Shown one piece after another: positions 28,850-37,766 of a DNA stretch of 64,000 bases (position 1 is the stretch's first letter; each line of letters begins with the position of its first letter). The notes under the pieces were generated by a model, which was given only the letters and a program-made list of their open reading frames with translations, did no database searches and had not been told where the DNA came from. The stretch covers positions 34,619 through 98,618 of the forward strand of contig NZ_JADEWO010000021.1 of assembly GCF_015207605.1 (NCBI RefSeq), given 5' to 3'. The translations under genes and the position numbers were made by a program. This DNA comes from Oculatella sp. LEGE 06141. Lineage in GTDB: Bacteria; Cyanobacteriota; Cyanobacteriia; Elainellales; Elainellaceae.

Positions 28850-29350
28850 TTACCATTTTGTTGAATTACCAAGCGCTAGCGTAAACAGTGCTGCTGCTCC
28901 AAAGGCTGCGATCGTCCGAACATGGTTCCAAAACGTCCAGTTGGTTAAGTATTTAGCCCAGAGGTCTGTGCCTTCTGTGCTGTTGGGTTGGGCGATCGCC
29001 AATGCATCGTTTAGCGGCACATTGAACACTATTGTTACCCCAAAACAACCGATCAAATAGAGCAGGCTCCCAACGAGCAAATACGTGGTATGGGATTGGT
29101 GCCCCTTGAACAGTGAGGCGATCGCCAGGACAAGACAGGCTACACCCGTTCCGAGAAATACCGTCATAAACCACGGGTTAATGACCGTGATGTTGATCGC
29201 TTGCATCGCGGCAATGCCTTCTGCGCTCGGTCGTTGAGCCAGCGCACGCATCACAAACGTTGAGAAAGCAAAAAAGATTCCTGCAACCAACCCACAACCT
29301 AACGCCGAAAACAGTTTTAGCCCAAAGAGCCAGTCATTCGTCATTGTCAT
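28850..29350 (-). CDS. DUF1772-family membrane protein (anthrone-oxygenase-like)
   Basis: 166 residues with four hydrophobic helices. It shows the family pattern: GLVAGIFFAFSTFVMRAL in helix 1, AMQAINITVINPWFM in the following loop, a VPLNDAL motif after helix 3 and WTFWNHVRT before helix 4. DUF1772 proteins include fungal anthrone oxygenases, but bacterial members are mostly uncharacterised. It has no obvious operon partner here. The upstream CCTCCAGG on the plus strand gives a GGAGG ribosome site before the start. Confidence 0.85.
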   Translation of the reverse strand: MTMTNDWLFGLKLFSALGCGLVAGIFFAFSTFVMRALAQRPSAEGIAAMQAINITVINPWFMTVFLGTGVACLVLAIASLFKGHQSHTTYLLVGSLLYLIGCFGVTIVFNVPLNDALAIAQPNSTEGTDLWAKYLTNWTFWNHVRTIAAFGAAALFTLALGNSTKW

Positions 29351-29703
29351 AATACCTCCAGGTAAGGTTTAACCTGAGCAACCGCATGTTCAGCTTAGGC
29401 AACCTCTCATCCTCTTGCCATCTAATTCTTGCGCCACTATCAAAATCTTGGGATTGATTTTCACAATTCGAGCGATGTTTCGTCAGCAAATATCATCAGA
29501 ACAAGAGGAGTTGGGTTGATATCATGACGACACCAGGAAGCCATCCGGTTGGGCTGCTAACAACCGCCTACACTGCCTTGAACGCTCGTAATGTGATAGT
29601 GTTCTTGCAGTGATGCATCTTGATGTGCAGCCCTTACAGAAGGCAAACCTTACCAAAAATCTCATTTTCGGCGGCAAATTGCGTAAATTCAAGCAACCCT
29701 GGC
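29351..29703. other. Intergenic region, nothing recognised
   Basis: About 350 bp. I see no gene, clear terminator or repeat; it should hold the promoter of the DUF1772 gene. Confidence 0.4.
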
Positions 29704-30027
29704 CTAAAGAGCATCCGTTCGGTGAAGGGACTCGATCAATTCCTCAATTTCTTCATCGCTGGAGCATTGCTGCACTTGAGCTTTGAACCACTCTAATTCG
29801 TCTGGTTCTGTGTTCTGCACCTGGTACACTAGCAGTGTTCCTGCTACTCGCGCTACGGTGAGAGGCTCATGGGGAACGTGATTGAGCAAAGCCCTGGCAT
29901 CTTGATACAGATGCTCTGCCGCAACCTCATTCAACGGCTTCCCCATCTGTAAAGCGATATCCTGTAGGCTTTGCTGAATTGACGATTGAAAATCAGGTGA
30001 AGAATCTTCCATAGTGGAATGGCGCAT
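29704..30027 (-). CDS. Small acidic hypothetical protein
   Basis: 107 residues, or 102 if it starts at the ATG at 30012 (MEDSSPDF). It is helical and acidic, ending in CSSDEEIEELIESLHRTDAL. No domain is recognised. The two candidate starts lie in tandem copies of CATAGTGGAATGGC. It reads as a real gene because its composition is protein-like along its full length, but function is unknown. Confidence 0.55.
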   Translation of the reverse strand: MRHSTMEDSSPDFQSSIQQSLQDIALQMGKPLNEVAAEHLYQDARALLNHVPHEPLTVARVAGTLLVYQVQNTEPDELEWFKAQVQQCSSDEEIEELIESLHRTDAL

Positions 30028-30179
30028 AGTGGAATGGCACTGATATAAGCATCTTTAGAATGGCTGAGAGCGTTGACACATCGTAGAATGAGCATTGCCC
30101 ACCCGTCTTAATTCAGTGCCATTCATTCATAGTGTCAGTATAGAGGATTTAGTACAGAGGACTCAGTACTGCATCCTCA

Positions 30180-30220
30180 AATGCTTCAGGCTGCAGCTTC
30201 ACTCTCGCCACTGAAGCATT
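30180..30220. terminator. Hairpin downstream of the catalase-like gene
   Basis: Perfect 10-bp arms AATGCTTCAG / CTGAAGCATT around a 21-nt loop, starting 30 bp past the stop codon of the minus-strand gene. No U-run follows, so termination is only one possibility. Confidence 0.4.
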
Positions 30221-30249
30221 ATCTACCAGGGTGCAGTATTGCCACGCTT

Positions 30250-31356
30250 CTAGTCAGGCATTTCCTCAATGCTGCGTGGTTCGACCTTCGGCTGCTGATT
30301 CATCTCGTGGCGAAAGCGGCTGGAGGCTTCATATACCTGCATCCGAACTCGCTGAATTGAGCCAAGCGGTCGATGCTCGGCAATACAGTGCCAGGCATTA
30401 AACGACAGCACTTCATCCACATAAACGCGCCGCGCTGGACTATACGCCTCCTGCACCGGAATGGTTAGTTTTGCGATCGCCTGGTATGGGCTATCCTCTT
30501 CTGACCACTGAATAGAGGCATCTTCAATTGGCATGGTCTCCAGATTGGTGCAAAGCTGGACACGCAGTTCATACTCGGCAGACTGCTGGCGGAAGAACTC
30601 AACAATCAGATCGCGCAAAACAGAAGGGGCACTTGTGTCAACTGTTTTGCCCACCAACGGTTGAAGACTGGCGGATAGGGGATCAGCGCTGATTTTGGCA
30701 ATGTAGTCTCCATAGCGCAGGGCGGCAGTCGTGTAGTAGGTTTCTCCTAAGATGTGCGTTTCAGGTAGAGTGATGCCCAGCGCAGTCGGATAGAGATCGA
30801 TTCCCACTTTTTCCGTGACAGCGTTTACAGTGCGGAGGGCGGTTGTCAGCAGTTGTTGCGCTTCTTCAGGAGCGCTAACCACGACCTTTTCTTGAAGTAA
30901 CTGCTCATTGAGGTAGCGAGCAACATTTCCCGCCGGAAAAACCGGACGATTGATCATCAAAAAATCTTGGGTTAGCGCCTCTGGTTCAGCGCTAAACAGT
31001 TTAGAACCTTCTACTCCAATTACCTTGATCGCCATGCCACGGAACGACGACATACCGTCAGGCATGACATCTCCGGGAGCTGTCGAGAAGCGAATCATCA
31101 CCGGATACGTTCGCGGTTCACGAAATAGCCCCTGTGCAAGCGGTGCAGGCAGGTTGTCATAAATTTTTAGTTCTCCCTTAAGTCCTCCATGCCCTTTGGC
31201 ATGGGCACCGCGCATGGCATGACGATGCTTGTCGAACACCTTTTGTCCCATTCGAGCAATGGAGTCCAAGGTTTCTCGAATCAGCCGATCTTCCTCAGGT
31301 TGCTTAACTTCTACATCGTCCGAGTAGCGAACGTAGTGTTCTGGTGGGTTTGACAT
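30250..31356 (-). CDS. Catalase-family heme protein
   Basis: About 368 residues, shorter than monofunctional catalases (480-750). The N-terminal part has the core signature: HAMRGAHAKGHGGLKGEL with the candidate distal histidine, then YPVMIRFSTAPGD, the strand common to this fold. The usual proximal tyrosine motif (RxFxYxD) is not obvious; the C-terminal FNAWHCIAEHRPLGSIQRVR is the conserved block of the shorter catalase-related proteins. In this subfamily activity may be peroxidase- or lipid-directed rather than true catalase. The ATG at 31356 (MSNPPEHY) is preceded by GGAG; the longer reading is not supported. Confidence 0.85.
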   Translation of the reverse strand: MSNPPEHYVRYSDDVEVKQPEEDRLIRETLDSIARMGQKVFDKHRHAMRGAHAKGHGGLKGELKIYDNLPAPLAQGLFREPRTYPVMIRFSTAPGDVMPDGMSSFRGMAIKVIGVEGSKLFSAEPEALTQDFLMINRPVFPAGNVARYLNEQLLQEKVVVSAPEEAQQLLTTALRTVNAVTEKVGIDLYPTALGITLPETHILGETYYTTAALRYGDYIAKISADPLSASLQPLVGKTVDTSAPSVLRDLIVEFFRQQSAEYELRVQLCTNLETMPIEDASIQWSEEDSPYQAIAKLTIPVQEAYSPARRVYVDEVLSFNAWHCIAEHRPLGSIQRVRMQVYEASSRFRHEMNQQPKVEPRSIEEMPD

Positions 31357-31559
31357 TGAGGCTACTGCTCCGGTTGGGATTACGCTAGACAGTCGTAGTT
31401 TAACAATCTGCAATTGAGTCTGCTTTTAACAATGACAATGCCGCCGACACAACTGATACCGCTTTAATAACGCCAGGAAAAGAATAATTGGTATTACTTT
31501 GCAAAATGACAATGAATAAACAAAAACCAATAGAGATCGCGTTGCAATCAGCTACGTTC

Positions 31560-31591
31560 AAAAAAGAGGAGTAGAACTACCCCTCTTTTTT
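31560..31591 (-). terminator. Rho-independent terminator of the glucose porter gene
   Basis: AAAAAAGAGG-AGTAG / CTAC-CCCTCTTTTTT forms a near-perfect hairpin flanked by an A-run and a T-run, 26 bp after the stop codon of the minus-strand porter gene. It could also work in the other direction. Confidence 0.8.
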
Positions 31592-31616
31592 GCCAAATCA
31601 TGTCGTGATCAGGTAC

Positions 31617-33023
31617 TTACATGTGTTCTAATTCTTTGTTTTTGGTTTCCTTGACTAAGAAAAAGACAAAGAAGAACGAAATGGCAGCGGCGGTTGTATA
31701 AAGACCGTAAGCGGTGCCCAGGCCAAAATTCTCTAACAGAGGAGGAAATGTGGTTGATACCAGAAAGTTTGCAATCCACTGTACAGCGGCTCCAAGTGCT
31801 AGCGCCAGCGCTCGGATTCTGTTGTTGAACATTTCTCCCAACAGCACCCAAACCACGGGACCCCACGAAAAACCAAAGCAAAATACATACAGATTGGCGG
31901 CAATCAGAGCGGCAATTCCGGCTGCGCCACCCAGTACTGGATTTCCGGCTGCATCAACTGGAGCGTTACCAAACACGGCTGCTAATGTTCCTAACGTCAG
32001 AGTCATACCAATTGACCCTAAGAGAAGCAGGGGTTTACGGCCAAACTTATCAACAAAGGCGATCGCCACCAGGGTTGTGACGATGTTGGTAACGGATGTA
32101 ATAACCGTAATGATGAGTGAATCGGCCTCGGTGAAGCCAACCGATCGCCACAAAACGCTGCTGTAGTAGAAGATGACGTTAATACCCACAAACTGCTGAA
32201 AGATCGACAATCCCATACCAATCCAGACAATTTGCAACAAGCCACCGTGGCGGCTCATCAGATCAGAAAACTTGGTTTTGCGATCGCGCAGTACTGTATC
32301 TCGAATTTCGGCAATTTTCGCCTGCACATCACCGCCCACCACTCGCGCCAGAACTGAGGCTGCCATAGGTTCTCGCCCTTGGGCAACCAGATAGCGAGGC
32401 GATTCAGGAATCAGAAAGGCACCAACACCATACATTATGGCGGGTGGAATTTCAGTCCAAAACATCCAGCGCCATGCGGCAATGTTGAACCAAAATGGCG
32501 CATCTGCTGACCCAGCACCAACTGCAATGAAATAATCGCACAGCAGAGCAATAAAAATACCAACGACGATCGCCAACTGCTGAAGCGAACCCAACCGACC
32601 CCGCAAATGGGCAGGCGATACCTCTGCAATGTAAGCCGGAGCAATGACGCTAGCGGCACCCACAGCAACACCGCCCAAAACCCGCCAAAAGATGAAGTCT
32701 CCAATGCCAAAAGCGATTCCAGAGCCGATCGCACTCAGCGTAAACATAGCTGAGGCGATTTGCATGACCCTGACGCGGCCATATTGATCTGAAAGTTGTC
32801 CGGCAAAAAATGCTCCGACCGCCGAACCCAACAAAGCCAACGATACAGCTAAGCCGATCAAAATGCTGTTAGCGTTAAACGCGGCTTGAATCGCGGCAAC
32901 GGCACCGTTAATAACGGCTGTATCAAAACCAAATAAAAAGCCGCCCAGTGCAGCCGCTGTTGCAATCAACGTAACGTATGAAGACCTATATTGGTCTGGA
33001 TGTAAGTCATTGCTTGAAGCCAT
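31617..33023 (-). CDS. glcP: Glucose/sugar:H+ symporter (GlcP-like, MFS sugar porter)
   Basis: 468 residues from the ATG at 33023 (MASSNDL), the same length I recall for Synechocystis GlcP. Twelve helices carry the sugar-porter signatures: GFLFGFDTAVINGAV, DQYGRVRVM, EVSPAHLRGRLGSLQQ, IPESPRYLVA, QQFVGINVIFYYSSVLW, DKFGRKPLLL and WGPVVWVLLGEMF. It imports glucose (and fructose in Synechocystis) with protons across the plasma membrane, allowing mixotrophic growth. It is followed by a strong terminator and is transcribed alone. Upstream lies an unusually long gene-poor region. Confidence 0.92.
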   Translation of the reverse strand: MASSNDLHPDQYRSSYVTLIATAAALGGFLFGFDTAVINGAVAAIQAAFNANSILIGLAVSLALLGSAVGAFFAGQLSDQYGRVRVMQIASAMFTLSAIGSGIAFGIGDFIFWRVLGGVAVGAASVIAPAYIAEVSPAHLRGRLGSLQQLAIVVGIFIALLCDYFIAVGAGSADAPFWFNIAAWRWMFWTEIPPAIMYGVGAFLIPESPRYLVAQGREPMAASVLARVVGGDVQAKIAEIRDTVLRDRKTKFSDLMSRHGGLLQIVWIGMGLSIFQQFVGINVIFYYSSVLWRSVGFTEADSLIITVITSVTNIVTTLVAIAFVDKFGRKPLLLLGSIGMTLTLGTLAAVFGNAPVDAAGNPVLGGAAGIAALIAANLYVFCFGFSWGPVVWVLLGEMFNNRIRALALALGAAVQWIANFLVSTTFPPLLENFGLGTAYGLYTTAAAISFFFVFFLVKETKNKELEHM

Positions 33024-33160
33024 GGTGACACACGTCGAATAAATTAGGTTCTTTCCGGGTTTAGAAAAGCATTGATATTTTTTGCTAAGCAATAGTTTCA
33101 GAAAAGACGATTGATGCAGCTTAATTCACACCTATCGCGGGTTTCCTGAACAAACTAATA

Positions 33161-33207
33161 GACTCAGGCAGAAATCCGCATACCATTAGTTAATCTGAAC
33201 AAAAACC
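33161..33207 (+). repeat. ~45-bp interspersed repeat, copy 1
   Basis: GACTCAGGCAGAAATCCGCA is followed by TACCATTAGTTAATCTGAAC. The same string, with a few changes, occurs at 41402-41448. Both copies are intergenic. Confidence 0.7.
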
Positions 33208-33660
33208 GAATGACCAATGACGGAGCAAGAATAGCAGTTTCACTCTCGCCTTATCGTACTAGTAGATGATTAAATCGAAGTACTCAGGCCACAATGTACA
33301 TTTCCGCCAACTAACTCTAACGTTAGTTTTAAGTACTAACATTTGATACTGTTCAGATAACCTCTTAGCACAAATGCTCACGGCTAAGTTGAAATGATAG
33401 GCAGCTTGTCAAAAAACCCTTTATCAAACTTACCAGATATCAAGCTTGGAACCTGGAATATAAACTTTTTTTACTCAATTATTTGCATGGTCGTAATAAG
33501 TTTAAATATGAAACCAAACTAAAGATAGAAGTATTAGGGCAAAGCTTTATCTAACTTTTGAAGCTCTGTCTTACGGTAGACTGAGCAGGAACAAGTGATG
33601 TTTTCGACTCTAGTTATATGCTTTAGAAGGTCTTTGCGTTAACAGGTTACCTGAAAAGTG

Positions 33661-33765
33661 TTAAAGGTTTCCTATAAGGGCGTAGCATTTGGCAAATAGA
33701 TTTAGGTATAGACCTGACAACATTGCTAAAACACCAACCCCCTACAGGCTCCGGACTACAAATTA
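33661..33765 (+). repeat. Diverged direct repeat, copy 1
   Basis: Begins TTAAAGGTTTCCTATAAGGG, continues with CGTAGCATTTGGCAAATAGA and ends in CTACAAATTA. It aligns over its length with 33949-34064 at roughly three quarters identity. Non-coding. Confidence 0.75.
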
Positions 33766-33878
33766 AACTTTCTAGAATACAAAGATAGCAAATCTGCTGC
33801 GTCTATCTCCATAGTTTCTATTTTGGTAGATTTGAAAAAGTTGAAATATAGATAACTTGTATGTTTCCAGAAATGAGG

Positions 33879-33922
33879 GAGTTTAAGAAGCGGTTGAACT
33901 GACAATCAACACCTTTAAACTC
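33879..33922. other. Nested stem-loop, possible structured RNA
   Basis: Outer arms GAGTTTAA (33879-33886) and TTAAACTC (33915-33922) enclose inner arms GTTGA / TCAAC. It sits between the two direct repeats and no gene overlaps it. It may be part of a small RNA or of a degenerate mobile element; transcription is unknown. Confidence 0.4.
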
Positions 33923-33948
33923 TCCTCCAAGAGGCCATTTGATACAGA

Positions 33949-34064
33949 TTAAATGTCTCCTATAAAGGCGTAGCATTCGGCAGATAGCTTTTGAAATAGA
34001 CCCGGATGGATTGCCCACTGGCTTGCCGCAGAGTATGCCATGCCCCTACACAGGCTACAAATTA
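33949..34064 (+). repeat. Diverged direct repeat, copy 2
   Basis: Begins TTAAATGTCTCCTATAAAGG, continues with CGTAGCATTCGGCAGATAGC and ends CAGGCTACAAATTA. It is the partner of 33661-33765, with a 183-bp interval between them. Confidence 0.75.
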
Positions 34065-34081
34065 TGATGTTTAGCCATCCT

Positions 34082-34189
34082 CTACGAACGAGAGCGATCG
34101 CTAACAACCAAAATCACAAAAACCACCGCTGTTAAGAACATAGACCCAGCTAGCGCAACGGCAACGGTTGTAATGGGGAACGATTCCAT
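34082..34189 (-). CDS. Possible 35-residue single-span membrane peptide
   Basis: Frame of 35 codons with an ATG at 34189: MESFPITT, then a hydrophobic run VAVALAGSMFLTAVVFVILVV, then a polar basic end SDRSRS and TAG. The layout, with a short acidic head, one helix and a basic tail, is that of small thylakoid or respiratory subunits, but I do not recognise it as a known Psb, Psa, Pet or Ndh subunit. No clear Shine-Dalgarno is present. It stands alone between repeat DNA and the substrate-binding lipoprotein gene. Confidence 0.45.
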   Translation of the reverse strand: MESFPITTVAVALAGSMFLTAVVFVILVVSDRSRS

Positions 34190-34275
34190 TGACGGTAGAA
34201 ATGATTACTAAATTTAACTTAGCATTTGTTTGCCTAACGTTGAATTTGAGTTGCCGGTGGGCATTTTGAGTAGGT

Positions 34276-35391
34276 ATGCACATTAAGATCCTAAACGCTC
34301 CTATGATTGCCAAGATTAGCGCCTCAGAATGGTTTGTGCGAATTCAATCCCGGCTGATTCCTCAATCGTGGCAGTTGCAGTGCGGGTGGAGTCGCTCTGT
34401 AGTAAGGCGGAGCGGACTGTTTATGGCGGCTTTGCTAGCAGTGGCGGTGTTAAATGCCTGTACCATGCTTGCCAAACCATCGCTACAACCCCTACGGATC
34501 GGCATTAGCACCTGGCCTGGATTTGACATTGTGCTGTATGCTCAGGCAGCCAATCTCTTCAAAGAGAGGGGGTTAGAGGTTGAGCTGATCCGGTTTGAAA
34601 ATCAGCAAGACTCCTCGCGTGCGGTACTCCGGGGTGCGCTTGATGCTGCTTTTGCGTCGCTTTGGGATATTGTTCAGAGCGATCCAGGCAACGACAGTCC
34701 TGCGGTTGTAATGGTGACCAACATTTCCAACGGTGCCGACGGGGTGGTGGCTCGGTCTGGAATTCAGTCGATTGAGGAGTTACGAGGTAAGCGAGTTGGC
34801 GCTAAGTTGGGAACAGTCAATCATCTAATTCTATTGGAAGCGCTGCAACTGCACGGCATTGAGCCAAATGCCGTGATGATTGAGGATGTATCTAACGAAA
34901 CAGCGGTTGAGATGTTACAGAAGGGCAAGCTGGATGGAGCCGTTCTCTGGCAACCCCTTCTAGGAGAAACTGCTGAAAAAATCAACGGTAATATTGTTTA
35001 CACAACCAAAGAAATCAACAGTCTGGTGATCGATACGCTCATGTCCCGGTTGGATACCGTCAACGCCAAAAAAGCAGAGCTGACCCGGTTTGTTTCAACC
35101 TGGCTGGATGTTATGTATGCGATCGACACCAAGCCAACTGAGGTATACGAGGTTGTAGGCCAGCAACTCGGCCAAAGCGGCGAAGCCTTTGCCGCAGACT
35201 TTAATGGTCTTCAAAAAGGAGACATTGCGATGCAGGAGAAAATGTTTCGGTCGCCGGATGGCTTAAAAGCAGCCATAACGCAAATCAGCCAACTGTTAAG
35301 AACAGACCCACGGGCTGGGCGTTTGCCTCGTGAGGACGTAGATATTAATCCCGAACTGGTCACGGCAGCAATTGAGGGTTGGAAGCCTTGA
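34276..35391 (+). CDS. ABC-type substrate-binding lipoprotein (NitT/TauT, NMT1-like)
   Basis: 371 residues. A hydrophobic segment ends in the lipobox LNAC with the lipidated cysteine at about residue 62; the long N-terminal extension means the true start may be an internal ATG such as 34303. The mature protein has the periplasmic binding fold of the SsuA/TauA/NMT1 group: PLRIGISTWPGFDIVLYAQA, then DAAFASLWDIV, GKRVGAKLGTVNHLILLEAL and KLDGAVLWQPLLGE. Ligands of this group include nitrate, sulfonates and pyrimidine precursors; it is not assignable here. No permease or ATPase gene follows; instead a sensor kinase starts 2 bp after the stop, suggesting a sensing rather than a transport role. Confidence 0.88.
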   Translation: MHIKILNAPMIAKISASEWFVRIQSRLIPQSWQLQCGWSRSVVRRSGLFMAALLAVAVLNACTMLAKPSLQPLRIGISTWPGFDIVLYAQAANLFKERGLEVELIRFENQQDSSRAVLRGALDAAFASLWDIVQSDPGNDSPAVVMVTNISNGADGVVARSGIQSIEELRGKRVGAKLGTVNHLILLEALQLHGIEPNAVMIEDVSNETAVEMLQKGKLDGAVLWQPLLGETAEKINGNIVYTTKEINSLVIDTLMSRLDTVNAKKAELTRFVSTWLDVMYAIDTKPTEVYEVVGQQLGQSGEAFAADFNGLQKGDIAMQEKMFRSPDGLKAAITQISQLLRTDPRAGRLPREDVDINPELVTAAIEGWKP

Positions 35392-35393
35392 AG

Positions 35394-37175
35394 ATGCGAT
35401 TCCGGCTGAACAAACAAAGTTTATCCAAACAGCTTTTGCTTGGGTTTGGCCTGTCACTGGGCACAGTTGGTTTAGCAACGCTTTTGGTAAACTACCATCA
35501 AATTCAGATAGATCTAGGCAAGCAAGTGCAGGAACGGGCACAGTCGATTACCCAGTCGATTGAGTTTTCGACGGAAGGACTGCTTGAGCTTGAAAATAAA
35601 AGCATCTTGTATCGGGTCGTGCAAAACTACGCTACGCTGCCTGCCGTAATTGAGGTTGCGATCGTCGCTCCTGATGGCACCGTGATGGCACACAGTTCCC
35701 GACAGCTAACAAACCGTTCCTACTATCTGTTGTACCCGGAACTGATGCAACAGATGGAGGAGGCATCCAAAACAGGGTTGGAAACCAGTCAGCGGGTGAT
35801 GGTGAACGGTAGACCAGCCCTGGCACAAATGTTGCCCTTTAGCAGTGTCATGTTTGGCACGGCTGGGCAACGCGGTTTGGCGATCGCAATTGTTGATCTC
35901 AAGCAAATGCAGCAAGAGGTTGAGCGAACCTTTGTTACTTCAACTTTTACGTTCCTGGCGGGTATTGTTGTCATCTTGCTTTTAATGGCAACGGTCATTC
36001 AACGGATCGTGTTGCATCCCCTGAATGCTTTAAATGAAGCGGTTGCACACAGCAAGCAAACGGGAATATTTACAATGCCAGCGGTTATTCCGGCCAATGA
36101 AATTCGCTTTTTGGCAGATACCTTTGACACGGTTTTTCGGCAGCTAGAAGCCTACGATCAACTCAAGGTTGAGATTGCTCAACGGCAGCAAGTTGAAGCA
36201 ACCTTGCGGGACAGTGAAGCCAGAGAGCGAAATAAGTCTCAAGAATTGGAAGCAGCGCTGCAAGAATTGAAACAAACCCAATCTCAACTGATTCAAAGCG
36301 AAAAAATGTCTAGCCTGGGGCAACTGGTGGCAGGAGTGGCGCATGAAATTAATAATCCGGTTAATTTTATTCATGGCAACGTCCACCATGCCGATCAATA
36401 CACGCAGGACTTGCTGACGTTACTGAAACTGTATCAGATGCACTATCCCATGCCCGTGGCAGACATTCAAAACCAGGTAGACACTATGGATTTGGAATTC
36501 CTCTGTGCAGACTTACCTAAACTTCTCACTTCAATGAGAGTTGGGGCAGAGCGAATTCGTAAAATTGTGCAATCGCTTCGTGCCTTTTCTCGATTAGATG
36601 AAGCCGAAATTAAAAATGTAGACATTCATGAAGGCATTGACAGTACGCTGATGATCCTGCACAGTCGCCTGAAGGAAGCAGGCCATCGGCCAGAAATTCA
36701 GGTCATTAAAGAATATGGCAATCTGCCTAAGATTGAATGTTATGCAGGGCAATTGAATCAGGTGTTCATGAATATTCTGAGTAATGCGATCGAGGCGTTA
36801 GATGAACTTCATGAGCAGCGATCGCCTACAGATGCTGTGGTTCCCAGCATAATCACCATTAAGACCAAGCTTTTAAATCAAAACTGGATCACCATTCAGA
36901 TTGCAGACAATGGGCCGGGAATGACAGAACAAGTACAAACGCGATTATTTGATCCTTTCTTTACAACCAAACCTGTCGGTAAGGGGACAGGAATGGGCAT
37001 GTCGATCAGCCATCAGGTGATTACCCAGAGACATCACGGCTCATTGCAGTGTATTTCCTCGCCGGGAAATGGTACGGAGTTTATCATTAAAATTCCAGCA
37101 TCCCAAACTCGTGCAACGGATGAAGGAACTGATGCGTTCCCTGATCGGTCAAACGAAAGTGTTGAAATTGGATAA
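35394..37175 (+). CDS. Membrane sensor histidine kinase
   Basis: 593 residues. Helix 1 (about 10-33) and helix 2 (about 180-203) enclose a periplasmic sensor region of about 145 residues. A HAMP-like segment and a coiled coil lead to the phospho-acceptor box [13 protein letters not shown], followed by the ATPase boxes: [14 protein letters not shown] (N), IADNGPGM (G1) and GKGTGMGMSISHQ (G2). The ATG at 35394 lies 2 bp beyond the stop of the lipoprotein gene, so translation is probably coupled; the lipoprotein is the likely signal-binding partner. No response regulator is adjacent. A broken transposase gene follows directly. Confidence 0.92.
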   Translation: MRFRLNKQSLSKQLLLGFGLSLGTVGLATLLVNYHQIQIDLGKQVQERAQSITQSIEFSTEGLLELENKSILYRVVQNYATLPAVIEVAIVAPDGTVMAHSSRQLTNRSYYLLYPELMQQMEEASKTGLETSQRVMVNGRPALAQMLPFSSVMFGTAGQRGLAIAIVDLKQMQQEVERTFVTSTFTFLAGIVVILLLMATVIQRIVLHPLNALNEAVAHSKQTGIFTMPAVIPANEIRFLADTFDTVFRQLEAYDQLKVEIAQRQQVEATLRDSEARERNKSQELEAALQELKQTQSQLIQSEKMSSLGQLVAGVAHEINNPVNFIHGNVHHADQYTQDLLTLLKLYQMHYPMPVADIQNQVDTMDLEFLCADLPKLLTSMRVGAERIRKIVQSLRAFSRLDEAEIKNVDIHEGIDSTLMILHSRLKEAGHRPEIQVIKEYGNLPKIECYAGQLNQVFMNILSNAIEALDELHEQRSPTDAVVPSIITIKTKLLNQNWITIQIADNGPGMTEQVQTRLFDPFFTTKPVGKGTGMGMSISHQVITQRHHGSLQCISSPGNGTEFIIKIPASQTRATDEGTDAFPDRSNESVEIG

Positions 37176-37185
37176 TACAAGCTTT

Positions 37186-37740
37186 AGCCATCAGGCTATG
37201 GAATATCGGTTCTGCGCTCATCCTAAAACTCACAAGCATGGCAAGATGCCCAACGGACATCAACGCTACTTCTGCCCCCAGTGCAACCAAGCCTTCTCTG
37301 AACGTTTTGACACTCTTTACTACTACCGCCACGTGAGTCCAGAGTAAATCCAACAGGTACTACAAGATCACAGCCAAGGTGCAAGTTTGCGAGGCATTAG
37401 CCGAATGACAGGACTGCATACAATACCGTTGCCAGCATTGTACGCTCAGCTAATCCACAATGAGCAACTTGAGCAGGTCACAACCACAGAAGTCAGTGCT
37501 GATGAACTCTGGTCATTTGTGCAAACGAACAGAAGCAATGTTATCCAAACGAATTAGAAGTGGGGGATTGCTGGATTGCCATGAGCTTGGCGGATTCAAG
37601 TGGATTAATCTTAGCGGCACGAGTTAGCAAACACACCGATGAACTGATTGAGGAAGTGGTCGTAAGCACCGAAGGCAAAACGGCTTGTAATGGAACAGTG
37701 ATGATTGGGGTGGGGGTATGAACGGGTACGTCATTGTTTC
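37186..37740 (+). pseudogene. Broken IS1-family transposase
   Basis: An ATG at 37198 opens an InsA-like zinc-finger segment (HKHGKMPNGHQRYFCPQC, FDTLYYYRHVSPE) that stops at 37347. The reading then goes on past stops and frameshifts: GASLRGISRMTGL (helix-turn-helix), VSADELWSFVQTN (catalytic-domain start), ELEVGDCWIAMSLAD and ARVSKHTDELIEEVV. The order matches IS1-family transposases, but the gene is inactive. No inverted termini were identified. Confidence 0.85.
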
Positions 37741-37766
37741 ATCAAAGTAGCGTTGCACATTAACCT

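Larger units (their letters stand above)
33024..34081. other. AT-rich gene-poor region with repeats
   Basis: More than 1 kb without a credible protein gene of normal size and without HIP1 sites until 34094. It holds part of a 45-bp repeat shared with 41402, two diverged 105-115-bp direct repeats, and a stem-loop between them. It should also contain the glcP promoter. A 66-codon frame at 33818-34018 crosses the stem-loop and second repeat and is not called. Confidence 0.6.

Noticed and set aside
33818..34018. 66-codon minus-strand frame
   Set aside because: It overlaps the stem-loop and one direct repeat, with no recognisable product.
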